Below, one piece after another: positions 1 to 13,100 of a DNA stretch of 64,000 nucleotides. Location of the stretch: the NCBI GenBank assembly GCA_964030475.1, contig CAXIPT010000007.1, forward strand, positions 3,542,752 through 3,606,751, given 5' to 3'. A model generated the notes under the pieces. It saw only the letters and a program-made list of their open reading frames with translations. It had not been told where the DNA came from and did not search any database. How positions within the stretch are numbered: position 1 is the stretch's first letter; each line of letters begins with the position of its first letter. The stretch is from Tethya wilhelma. Lineage: Eukaryota; Porifera; Demospongiae; Tethyida; Tethyidae. The position numbers and the translations under genes were made by a program.

Positions 1-38
<38 letters not shown>
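1..38. repeat. CA microsatellite at window edge
   Basis: The window opens inside an uninterrupted CA dinucleotide run. It forms the tail of the intron before the first visible exon of the next gene, whose acceptor is the ATAG at 38-41. Confidence 0.95.
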
Positions 39-41
<3 letters not shown>

Positions 42-42
<1 letters not shown>

Positions 43-2679
43 CCATCGTCAGTTCCGTCTCTTGGTGACCTGAACAAGTATGTTGCTAAGATGAGTCAAC
101 TACTGGAAGAAAGGGAACAAGAATTAGAAAAACTTAGCCAAGAGGTGAGATTCCCTCACAAGAGATAGTCTTAATGAATGCTATTATGGAGGGGCATTGG
201 ATCATTCACTCTCCCTTTGTACACTGTGTGTGTAGGAGTCTGGTTGGTACAATGTATCTGCTGGCAACTTGTCCTCTAACAATCCTCGTTCTGTAGCTGC
301 CGCCTCCAGCCACTATGGGTATTCATAGAGATGCATTATTCTATTCTTTTGATAACAGGGGCTGTTATAATTTTACTCTTTATTATATCTGTATACCCCA
401 TGGCTGTTCCTGATTCAATCAGTGCATTGTTCTTCCTGAGAAGAGCACCCCCTCTGCTTGTAGTGAGGGATGAGTGCACTCATTGTATTGTATTGTGGCA
501 GTGGTTCCCACTGTCCATCCAGTCTTCACAATATAGATTTGGCAACTATGGCTATCACGGTATCAGCTAATGGGTTATTAGTATTCACTGATCATTTTGA
601 TGGAAATTCGTACAATTTTCTCTTAGAGGTTCGTGCAGCTCTACCCATACATAGTATGGGCATTTCAAATCATAAGAGATTACCAATGACCAATGAAAAT
701 AGATTATTTATACTGTTGGTATGAAATTTCTAACTCTATTGTATCACAATAGCACATGCTTTTTGTCTTATTCTTCATCTACTGAATGTTTGAAAACTTC
801 ACATAATGTAGATGTACATACCATGTAGACATTATCATGCTAATGTGCATCATGTATCTACCACATGCACATGCAGGTAGTAGTGTGGGGATAATTAGGT
901 AAGGATTAGCTATACAGTAGTTGTCAGAGGAGGTACAATGTCATATAATGTAAGCATTCTAGAGGCTCACTAGTTCAGCAGTATCAAGTTCCCCTAGCTA
1001 GTGTATTTGTTATCGTGTTTCACATAACAGCTTTTAGATGGATTTTTTCCCATTCTAAATGAAAAGTTAAGAACAAGCAGCAATATAGCAATCAACTTGT
1101 ACGGCACATGTTGTAGGGAAAAACTTCAAAGAATTGATGGACACACTGGTGCAGCTGCTTCCTATAGTGCAATTAGTCAAGCACTTTACCATTTTAGGCT
1201 CCTAGTGTTTGTAAGTGATGATGTTTCACCTGATTTCTGGGGAGAGTGTGTATGTGTTGTCTGTGGGCCCCTTGCATCTTGAGCGAACTGGTAGACATAA
1301 TACCTGGGTAAGGATTTCAAAGCCCACTCCTTACAAGAAACACACTATAATGAAGCCAGTGATGATGTAATGCTATTATCCAGCTGACTCTGAATTGCCA
1401 TGGACACAAAGCATGCTTGTGCATACCGTGTGTGTAGTAACTACTAGCTACCATAGTCTGAAGAAAGTTTTGTTGAAAAATTTCTTTCTGCAAGATCATT
1501 AGTGATCTTTGTGGTGATGTAATGTCTAGTTTGACATGGTTGTTTATTTCACTCAACGCCACAAGTGTAAGGTTTCTCCACACTCACAAACACACATGCA
1601 CGTGTCACTATTAACCACATGTACATGTATGAACCGCCACTGCCGTGTGTAGAGTCTCAGGTATTGTCTGTACCTCTGGTCTAGGGTCTGTAGACCACAG
1701 CCTAGTAACATGTAATGATGAATGTATTGTGAAACACAACTAATCACAGGTTTTTGTTGCATATGCAGCACCCCTCCTTCTCTCAAGTCAACCAAACTGC
1801 ATTGGAGAATTATCACAAAAATTTGAGTGTCAGTCTGAGCACACTAAGTCAGCTGGCAACCAGCTTCTGTCACTCCTATGAGAGCGAGATTCAACCTTGG
1901 ACCACTCAGCAGACACTTCCAGTGCTTTCAGGCCTGGGAGAACTCACTAAACGAATCCAAATTCATCGGCAGTCTGTACTGAAAGTAAGTTGAATCTCTG
2001 CAGTTTGGAAAATTTGTCATTTAATGTTTTTATCCTGATCCGCTATGGCAGTTACTATACAAATAATTATTTCTCAGACAAAAACATTCCATATTTGATG
2101 CCTGATCATGTGGTTGATTTTATGCAAATATGTTTGTGTCTGTGAATGTTGTGCACATGTGTGCTGTGCTCCTGTCTGCCAAACTTTGATAATACCAATA
2201 TTAGTAGGGGCCGGTAGAGCACTCTCACATGTTTGTGTTGTTGTGTATGTTTTTTAATGTGGTGGGTGTGTTGTCTGCTGCCTCATGGAAACCGCACAAT
2301 GTCATGCTCTGCATGTATACATAAAGCATCGTATTGTTGCATGTCATTGCACACAACAAAACCTTCTTGCGGCCACAACACACTTGCCTCGTGTAGCAGG
2401 ATTATGGCTTTCTTCAAGTCGACTGCTCTTTTCGGTGTGTACTCTGAAGATTTTAAAAATGACTTGATTTTCTTCAAAGTTTTCCTAGTGTACATACTGT
2501 AATACTGTATAATGGATTATGCATGTATCATGTCACTAGTTATTGTTTCCATGGCGACAGATTAGCACTTAGATGGTCAAGACTTTGTAGAGATTGAAAA
2601 ACTGAGTTTGTTGTACACATGTAAGAATAGTGGTCAAAGCACAAGCACAAACACAAACACAACACACACACACACACAT

Positions 2680-2735
<56 letters not shown>

Positions 2736-3099
2736 CTGCTAGACAGTATTGAATTGATTCAATCAAATCGTCACAAGATTGATGGCCTGAAAGGCAGTAC
2801 AGAAGAATACACCCACCGTAAGTCCCTCTGATAATAAGTTTCACACCCATTGATCACCAGTGTGTGTAACTAGAAATAATTCTGTGAGCACAAACTCTCT
2901 TGGTATAATTCGGTATGGTCAGAACCTTTGAGCTCTGCCTACATGGCCTTAATTCAGTAGTTTTCCAGAAATCATGACTACGGGATGGCCATATTGTGCA
3001 GTTACCTGAGCTTACCTCCCATTAATTTTCTCTGAATCAGACGTTACCTAGACCTGGTTGCATAAATCTCATGCAGTGCTAACGGTTCTTGTGATATAG
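42..3099 (+). CDS. 3' part of an unrecognised multi-exon gene
   Basis: Exons at 42-144, 236-318, 1750-1984 and 2736-2817 join with consistent phases and GT/AG borders, giving one open frame: a coiled-coil-like stretch (SQLLEEREQELEKLSQE), then a Ser/Asn-rich linker, then a helical segment of about 105 residues. A short terminal exon at 3077-3099 (phase-matched, ends in TAG) is possible but weak. The third exon only stays in frame if the acceptor CACAG at 1745-1749 is used rather than the nearer ATGCAG. The 5' end lies outside the window. I do not recognise the family; heptad-like Leu/Glu spacing suggests a coiled-coil adaptor or cytoskeletal protein, but that is a guess. It converges tail-to-tail with the neurofibromin gene. 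Confidence 0.55.
2656..2735. repeat. CA microsatellite abutting an acceptor site
   Basis: A CA run of about 80 bp, slightly interrupted near 2678, runs straight into the CACAG acceptor of the exon at 2736-2817 and takes the place of the polypyrimidine tract. The antisense open frames rich in Val-Cys here are artefacts of the repeat. Confidence 0.9.
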
Positions 3100-3748
3100 T
3101 TAAGTGTACCAAGGCTTATATATAGACACTTGCTGCTTATTATGTTCTTGTTGCATACATAATTACGTGCACACACACACAAGATTCTGTTCAACAAACA
3201 CTTCAGAAGTGTTTGGAGGTTTTCTCGAACAATCAACTTGGAAGTGATTAAGAATAATTTCTGTATAATTATATGCATACTTATTTTTTATTGCATATGG
3301 ACAATACTATCTGTCAATACTGTATGACATAAATTATTATTATTTTGCAAATTTTAACACACTTCATGCATGGACATGTAAAGTGCATTGTTATAATAAT
3401 ATTGCATGGATCAATCATGCATACACATGTCAACTCAATTATAACATGATAAGAACTCACACACAATTCATAACCTAATAGTAGCCTGTTTAGGATAAAA
3501 AAAAACAATGATGAATTCCAACACACAACACACAAAAGGTAGGTACACAGAGAAAGGCAAAATAATTGAGAAACAAAATTATATACAGAAACAGAAAATA
3601 GAGAGCTAGTAGGGATGGGTATACTGATTCAGAATATTGTTGATTCATGCATGATCCACATAGTATTATTGTACGTGACAAGAAGCTAACACAATTAATG
3701 CAAACATGGCTAGCTCTACTACATTATATTCATAATTGAAGGGGTTGA

Positions 3749-6700
3749 TCATAAGTTTGTTTCCTCTGGCCCCTCCAAGTCTAGCTCATCCATTGACAGT
3801 GTTTCGATGCTACCAGGGCTAGCATCACGACTGGCCCTCATCTCACCCTCTGAGCCCATCGCAGAGCCACCTTCACCCTCGTTGCTCTTCTTTCTCATCA
3901 TGAGAGGGGCAGGGGGCGGAACAAGTGAAGTTAGTTCACGGGCTGAACCAGTTGAGAAGGTGGAACTGCTGGAAGAGAGCTTACTCAGTGAGCCTTTAGG
4001 GTTGTAGTCAGTGTTCCCATCACTAGGGCAGAGTTCGTGGGTTAGAGAGCCAATGTATTTCTGGAAGAGCATGCTCTTGAGTTGTGGAAGACGTTGGAGG
4101 ATGCTGTGTGTGTGATTGAGAGGAAGATAGTATAGCAAATGATTCAAACACACCTCAATAGCTGACATGTGATAAAATACGATCCCACAAATCTAAACGT
4201 GCCGTCCACTACACAATAACATATCTGATAATCTAATTGACTTCTCTAGATAAAGCTTATACAACAGTGACCAATAAATGCATAGTTTCGGCTTGCTTAA
4301 TTATTAACAAGCTCTGTTTCTAGGCAACTAATCTAATTTGCTCAACTCAGTGTTACCAGTCCAGTGGCCTGCAAGACCAGGTGCACCATGGACAATAATT
4401 GAGTGAATTATGTCAAACTTTCTTCCGACCAAACAGCACAACAACAATTATACCAAAAGAGAACACACACAGTTTGATCGATGCAGTAAAAATACGATAC
4501 AAAGGTAGTAAGACCAGCTCTCTTTCAATGCAACGTACATACTACAACATGCAATTGATAGCTAGTGTACCAACAAGCAAATTAACGTAATCAGACAAGG
4601 ATGGTTGACATACCTTAGGAAAAGGCTTGAAGAACGCTGGCAGGCCACCAAAGCCCATATCTAGAGTGCATGAGAAAGAATGACAAGCAGGAGGCAATAA
4701 AATTACAGTACACTTGAAAATGCAAAAGCAATCACTGTTACATACGTGTACTACATGTATGCAGTGGCGACCTGTACANAAAAGGCTTGAAGAACGCTGG
4801 CAGGCCACCAAAGCCCATATCTAGAGTGCATGAGAAAGAATGACAAGCAGGAGGCAATAAAATTACAGTACACTTGAAAATGCAAAAGCAATCACTGTTA
4901 CATACGTGTACTACATGTATGCAGTGGCGACCTGTACATGCAAGCGTGACATGCATGACATCTAATGACCATAATAGGAGAGGAATATGAGGCAATGAGC
5001 ATTACCAATACCATATAGAACCATCATAGCTAATTAGTTTATTAACCAACAACCATCTGTATTTGTACGTAAGAGTACACGATACATCAGGACATGTGTA
5101 TGTACTTTTGTGTGTGTGTGTGCGTGCATGCGTCATGCACATTTTTTCACAGTCATATCCACCTATAGTTAAGGTGTAGGTAGCATACATTAGGCTAGAA
5201 AATTTCACTAGTCCAAATTTTCGTGTTATTGGTCATTTCGGCAAGAATTCAAACTTTCTTGGAACGTTGATTGTTTCAAACAGGAAGCCCATTACAAATG
5301 TATGCGTTTAAAACTCAATTCTTTTTTTCAATCAGATCGTGACTGCAAAAAATAAATTGTAAAAAATTGAACCTTGCAAAATTCCCACCATATGATAATA
5401 AATTCAAATGCACAATCCCTACATTACACATAACAAAAGTAGGACATTTTAAAGGGCAAGTACAGCATGTTTGTCTAACTATTGGCCTATACTATATTTC
5501 CAAGTTGGACTGCACCAAGCGCTTCAAGAATGATTCTATGGTACTTGCTGAAAAACAGAACCTTTGCAGTAACTGTAAACAAGATCGTAATACAACTACC
5601 TATTCTTTGTTCCTCCAATGGGCGTGGCTAATCTCCATATTTCCTCCATAAATTGTCTGTTGTAATCTTAATTCTTGATCAAGTGATGCTTGTATATGTG
5701 CAACGGGCCTACTACAACAGATTATTAGAAAAATAACCACTAAGTCTAGACAATTGGCTGAAAATTTTCACATAATTATGAAAATTTTCTACCAACAGCC
5801 AATGCATGCACCTGTTTTTTTTCCTCTCTTCCATGCAGCTGTGTGGAGCCCCAAAAAACAAGAAAAATATAGTCTAATCAACTAATAGACAGAGTTCACT
5901 ATCTACAACACACATGTCTAGGTCCTGTTGACAACACGTCAGTCTAGAGTTACGAGGTTGTCTCTCTGTTTTTAACACAATCAGTGCCACAGGTTAATGT
6001 GAGGTGAAAGCCAATACTGCAGTTAGATGGTGAAGACTTTCAGATGGGAGGGCGAAAAATAATCGATTGATGATCGATGTACACACAAGACCATAATACG
6101 TACTTAAGCAGAGGTCTTTGAAGTTGGCCCACATAGGTATGACATCACTCTCATCATGAAACTTGTGAAACTCAATTACCAGACTACCTAGCAGGTGGCG
6201 GTCACACAAACACTGGAGGAGGGACAAAAAAACCAAGCTTTGTTTAGATAAACCTTAAGTTTCAATGAAGTTTGTAGCCTTAATAATGGCTCAGATTAAA
6301 GTGCCGACAGCTGATTGACCTTGAAACCAAGACCAAACAGTCTCGTAATTAAAGTGTCCTCAGGCTGTGAAGGAGCTTTGATAGTTAGTCCTCAGAAGCA
6401 ATCACGGCAAACGAGAAGACTTTGATGACATCACATACCCAGGCATAACAGCATTTCAGAAGTCGATATTCTCTCAAAAATATCAATGCATTCTAAATGA
6501 CAGTAGATATTAATATAGCGTAACAATTAACATACTAACAGGCAACTATAATTTGTTCGCTAAATAAATCACAGACATAGTTAAGATTTGTGCAGATGGT
6601 AAACTAGTTTGACCTTGTTTACTTCCACAGTCGGAATGCATGAGTCAGGGCATATGACGAAGTTTCACACTCTCACTAGTGTCAGCTCTATCAGATACTA

Positions 6701-8220
6701 ACTTAGCATGTCAATGTGTTGTGGTAGAGTGCTTACATGAGCTTACATGCATATGAGAGTGAAAATTATAGGTAACAGAGAAACACTTGTAATCACCATT
6801 GCCACTCTTATCTGCTGCACTCAAGCAATATAAATTTCATTAGCTAGGAGCCCTCACCTAAGATGTGGGATGGTTTAAAGTGGGTGGAGTCATTGGATCG
6901 GCTCACGGCCACAGTGATCAGTCTCTGAACTGCTGTGAGGATGCCTGTGCTCTGAGTGGACTGCAACATCTGGCCCATGTGATCCACCAGCACACTATGA
7001 CTGCATGGGTGAATATGCATGTGTGATTGTGTGTGTGTGTGTGTGTGTATGTGTGATGTCAGTTACTATAGAGTAGGTTTAAGATAATTATTACAAGGCA
7101 ATGCATTTTAACCTAATAATAACTGTACCTAATAATAATGCGTGTATTTAAGTACAGGTTGCAGTGTGAGCAGCACAAAGTATTATAATGAGTACCATCA
7201 TCACAGCCGCATAATTTCAAACTAAAAGTTCACAAGGCAATTACTGTGTTTACTTGACACACAATGATTGACCAGGATCAACTTTCACACAATAAACACG
7301 GCAGATTATTCAGCTATGCTGAGAATGCTACTAAGCATGCACTCTTGCCATGCCACGCAAGGAAGAACCATTAAGCTGGAATCTATCCCAGTTGTAGCAA
7401 GATGGACTCTTCACATCATCTCAGAGTGGCAATACGGCCACTGACTGATGTCAGCAGCTACAAACAAGTAACAATAGGAAACCTTTCTAGAACCATGTGA
7501 GTGGAGAAACTGAGTCCACTAGCTACGAAGGAACAAACATGCCACAACACTTCCAGGCACTCCTAGCGCTGCAAACACTTCCTAGCAACTAATTAACAGA
7601 AAGTTACTCAGAACAACATTAGACAAAGGCCAGTGGTCCATCTGCCCTGTAACAATTACACTCTGTGAGAGGCATGTGTACAAAGTGACACAACGGGGAA
7701 TTACACTTCTTGTTGACTTACATCAGAGGGAAGACCTCTATGTAGACAGAGCTAGCTTCCTCCAGAAAGTTATAGAGAAGTTGAACTGTCTTTTCATTTT
7801 GAGTTTGGACTAATGCAGAAGCCTGTGTGTATGTATGCGTGTGTGTGTGTGTGTGTGTGTGTGCATGCGTGTGTGCGTGTGTGTGTGTGTGTGTGCAATA
7901 GATCATGTGCATGCAAGTACACCAATTCAACTTGAAACACACCACAAACGGAAGACACAACATATTTACTCAATTACCACCTGTAACCAAACATTAATTG
8001 GTTAAAGAGATGCACCATAATTAGTTAAAGAGCAATAAAGACAGCCCTGTGCTATTGTGTAGCACACAACAAGCACTCAAGAGTGCATGTGTAGCAGCTG
8101 AGGAGCAATAATCACATTATCACACAACACTGACCACAACACAGGAACACATTCACACAAAACATCCACAGCCAATTCATCATTGACTAAATTTATAAGG
8201 TGACACATCCTCTTGATGCT

Positions 8221-8272
<52 letters not shown>

Positions 8273-10094
8273 ACACACAGTAGAATCAGGGTCTTTTCCT
8301 TTTCTTGTGGTTAACTGGTTTCTTAGGCTTGGAGGAAGGGGCCAGCTAGGCTATATGGTTAATCAAGTCTGACAACCCAGGAAATTCGAGCTAGGTCCCT
8401 TTTACCCTTGGGGTAACAACTATTGACTGCTTTCAGTAGCCTTGTCCATTAGACTATAAACAAATTAGTTGCTAGGCAAACACTCCTGGTTTCTGTTTGA
8501 CATTACGCAAGAGGATCCATCAGTGTGACCACTGAGATGTACTCTTGCCTCCAGCTACAACTAAAGGTAGTGCCCATAACATACCAACATTAGCAGAAAG
8601 AGAATCTGTTGTTTTTGTGTGCGAATCACGTCCACAGATAACAGACTGGTGTAGCTTGATGAAGGCTTCTCACTCTTCTTAGCTTCAACGAAACTTGAAC
8701 TCAGGGACTTGAGTCTTGTTCTCCGGTCACAGAGCTGTTCCCTCATGATCTCACTCTGAGGAAAGAGGGCTGTCAGATAAGCCAGGTTGTCACTGTTCAC
8801 CTCAATGGACGCAGTGCTACAGAGGAGAGACACCCATTGAAACATGAGTGGGTGGCATGCGCAAAATAAGTACAATATGAAATGATGAGTCTCAGAATGA
8901 TGCTACTACTAAGTGACTGTAAACCTGTTGTACTATGAGTTTATAAACAATTTTTTTATAGTTAAACCAATCACATCAATCCACACTATATTGCAACTCA
9001 TCTTCAGAGGGATAATTTCAGGGTAGTGTTCAATGCAAGACATAATATAAAAAGCATGCAATAACTTTCTAATAAAACACAGGATGCAAAAATCCGTGGT
9101 GCAACCCAAATTTTTTCCTTGAGAAATTTTGCAATTCAAAAGGTACAACATCACAAAAACTCTACCCTCAGGAATCGGTAAATTTTGAATTTTGAAAAGA
9201 AAAGTACCTGAGTGTCTCTTTTGGGCTGTGTATAAAGAAGAGAGTTGTGAGAAGCTCTTGAGTCCTGGACCTGACAGTGGAGAGAGGGTGGGAAAAACCC
9301 TTGTAGAGGAGAGCAGCTAGAGCAAAGTGGAAGTTGCTGCTGAAAGAGAGGCCAACTTCTCTGTCCATCTGACTCAAAGGCCACTCCATGGCATCTCTAG
9401 TTGACTGCATGACAGTTGCTAGGTTCTGTAGAGGGAGAGGACGTGACAAACAACAGGCTCAGGACCACAAGACAATATCAGAGGTCATGTGATATTAGTA
9501 TACCATAAACATGGAAACATTGCATTAAAATTTGGTTACCAACCCATCTTCAAAAATACTGTCTGTTTTCAATTTGATGATCCCCCCCCCCAACATTTAC
9601 AGTATTCAGGACAAATCCAGTCTGCTCATACTAAGATCTGTAATGTGTCGTTCCTATGTGACTTCAGCTAGTTAATTACAACATGTGGTATCAGATTCAA
9701 GATACAATTCATTGGTAGTAGCCTGGTAATATAGATGGACTGGAGCATTGATTGTGAGAGTAAAACTATAGTGTAAGGAGTAAAAAAATCTAGTCTAGGA
9801 GGACTGCCCCAACAATAGCTATGGGCTATTAGCAACAGTGGCAGGTGGTGCTGGTACACCTTTGTAGTAGTCTGTGAGTCACTTAGACATACATGTGTAA
9901 AAAGGCGGACTGACCTGCCCGTCAAAAGCATTGACATTTGTTAGGACTTTAATGCACGCCTCCATGAGACCAATGCCAGCTGCATAGAGTGAGGAGACAC
10001 CCAGTTGGAGGATGCCCACTGACACCCAGAACAAGTGCTGGTTCAACTTGTTGTTCTGAATGAAACAGAGAGAGAGAGAAAGAGTGATGTGTAA

Positions 10095-10128
<34 letters not shown>

Positions 10129-13100
10129 AGTTGTAACAATGATCAAGACACAAAAATTAATATCATGTTATTGTAGAATGCAAGACACACTATATGTAGG
10201 CACATTGGTCTTTCTGTACTACACCAGCCATTCTAAAAGCTACATGTATATGTGCAATACACTAGGGGTGGCAACAGCCATTCACTCTGTACTTGCACCT
10301 GCGACCAGGGTCAAAATGAGATTTTATTGTGAGTCAACGGTCAAAATGAAATTTTAGAACGTTTAAAGTTGGTAAAGGTCATCATGGATGACATCATAGC
10401 AATGAGTTAGTGTGAAATTTCACCATTCGATCAACGGCCAAGATCAAATTTTAGTTATGTCAGTGGTCAAAATGGAAATTTTAGACAGTCAAGATTTTGA
10501 CCATGGTCGTGGGTGTAAGTACTAAGTGACTGGCAGTTGCCACCCTCTGAATACATGTGCTTCAGTCACTAAACTGACTAGTCAATTCCTTACCTCACAC
10601 ACTTCATCCAGCAGTGGCACCATCTTAGTGAGACTGATGACAATGGCTTCCAAAAGGAGCACATCATACTCGTGCCTCAGCATTGTCTCCTCCAGCACTC
10701 TCAGGGTCTTGGTCACTAGCAGGGTGGAGGCCTTCTCTGTTACCACTCCCAACATCAGGAAGGAGCGGCTTTGGAGGGCAGGGTTGTGGTAGAAGGAGGT
10801 CCTGTGTTGGGATACAATATAACGGTGTGGATCATCAGTTCAAAACTCACAGATGGATATCAGAAAGCATGTTGGTGTCTGAGTCACCCTTGCATACCCT
10901 TTGTTAGCATATTAATATACAATGTCATAATAATTGTAGATCGGGAAATTTCCACTGCTAAAAACTTTTCGCTACTAATGCAAAATTAAACACTTAAAAT
11001 TTCAGCTTTACAAAATGGTAAAATTAAACATGGGCAAACTAAACAAGCAAAATGCAAAATTCAGTAGTCATCCAACCACTGTGCTTTAACAAGCCATGTA
11101 TGTCATACCTCCTGGCCAGCCTCTGCCATCTCTTGATCCAATTGCACTCCTCAAACAAGTGCTGGCATGACCTCACGACCTCAAGGAGGTGTTCCACCAC
11201 ACCAACCACAGCATGGGAGCCGAGGGAGTCAGTGCCCACGTTAGAGAAGGACTGATGGCGGGCAGACTGGGAGTTCACTTGGAGGAACCCCGACACCGAG
11301 GCTGGGTTAGAGATACCTACACACATTAAGAAAAGTAACACTGGAATGTTTTTATTGAAGAGTGTTTGCTAGGTTAAACAATTCTGCCTGGTCATAATCA
11401 ATAACGCACTGCACACACACTGTTTAACACATCCCAACCTACGGGCAGCCCCACCTGGTGTCTGTTTTGAATTCACTCGCACTACGTCAATGCCTACAGC
11501 TAACTCACCAAACTGCATGTAGAACCTTGAATCTGACAGCTCGACTAGCTTCAGCGACAGCTTGCCAACAACCTCCTCTGTAGTTTCAAAACCATAACAT
11601 ATCATCAAAACACACCTCTATGGGTTGGTGTGTACATACACATGTATGTGTACATAGAAGATACACTCTATTGGTAACAACGTACCATTGGACATGACCT
11701 CAGTGGTCGAGGCTAGAGACTGCACTGTGTTTAGAATAATGCCGTGTATTGTAGCTCTCACAAACACTGGACCATAGGACATCATCAACACACACAAGTA
11801 GAATATGTCAGCCATATTCTTGACAACTGTAGAGAATACAATTGATGTGATTCCACAACACAACCAGGTAATGGTCACTTGTGGAAGAAACGTACCGTTG
11901 ATTTTGTTTCCAAACGAGAGAGCCAGAAGGAATCTGGCAAGGACCATTAACTCGGCCCAGAGGTAGTGCTTCTCAAGGGAGGAAGCAACTTGGTCACTGG
12001 TGTGGGCTACAATCTGGAAGAGAAGGAGAGAGAGAATTGAAATTGTGCAAGTCTGCTGAAGCCAAATGGCTATGATTATAGATACAGGCATAGAGAGGGG
12101 CACAACACTTTATTCAAACCATACCTTCAGCATCCACTTGATGACCTGTGTAGCTACAACACCGTTACTGCCTTGCTCCAAAGTGACAGTACTGTCAGCC
12201 AAGACCTCGACCTTCCTTGAGCCAAGCCCCTCTACGATGCCCATCCTAATGAAGCTGGTCAAGACTTTCTTGAGGAGCTCTGGTTCTCCACCAATGTTGG
12301 TCCACACGTGGGCTTGGATGAGAGGGTACATCTCCGTCTCTGATACGGTGAGGGCAACCAGGAGGTCAATCAGCTTCATCACCTGATACACACCATGAGC
12401 ATATAGAATAACATACATGTAAGCATAGCAAAAGAAAACTTTGACTATAGCCATGCAATTATAACTGTAACAAATATGCATTGTAGGGAACAGCTTTTTA
12501 TTAAGCTTTACCGAACACTTAGTATATGCATAGCCCATCTTTAACTTTTATACAGTTAACGTTACATCATCTCCAAGCAATCATACATGACATTGTGTAC
12601 CTTGTCTTGCTCAGACTGGCCTTCAGTTCGAGCAGCAAACTTTGACAGATTAGGCAGCCATGGTGATATGTAGGCCAAGCACAGCTGCTTGAGAGCGGGG
12701 GTGTACTGCTGGAAGCCCGCCACCACTTCAGACAAGAACTGCAGTGTGAGGTGAGGCTCATTCTTGGCCAGCTCCTTGCTCACAGACACCACAAACTGAG
12801 AACTGTTGGCTGGAATACAGAGATCGTGAGTTGACTCCAAGTGGCGATCTATTCTCAAACGAAAGCCATCCTTGACGGCAGAGAGGAGCTTGTAGGCTGC
12901 GATTCTAAGACCAGGGTCAACACTGCCAAGATTTAACAGAGCCATGTTCAAAAATGTCCCAGGGACATCTTTTGGCTCCAACTTCCTCTCGGACATGTAG
13001 CGACTCTGGATTACACAATGAGAATAATGCCGTGATAATGTGTACTGTGGTACATGTATTTTGTAGCATGTGACATACATGACAGTTAACAGCTTGAATC

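Noticed and set aside
2540..2850. Val-Cys-rich minus-strand frames
   Set aside because: They are translations of the CA microsatellite and oppose a well-supported plus-strand exon.
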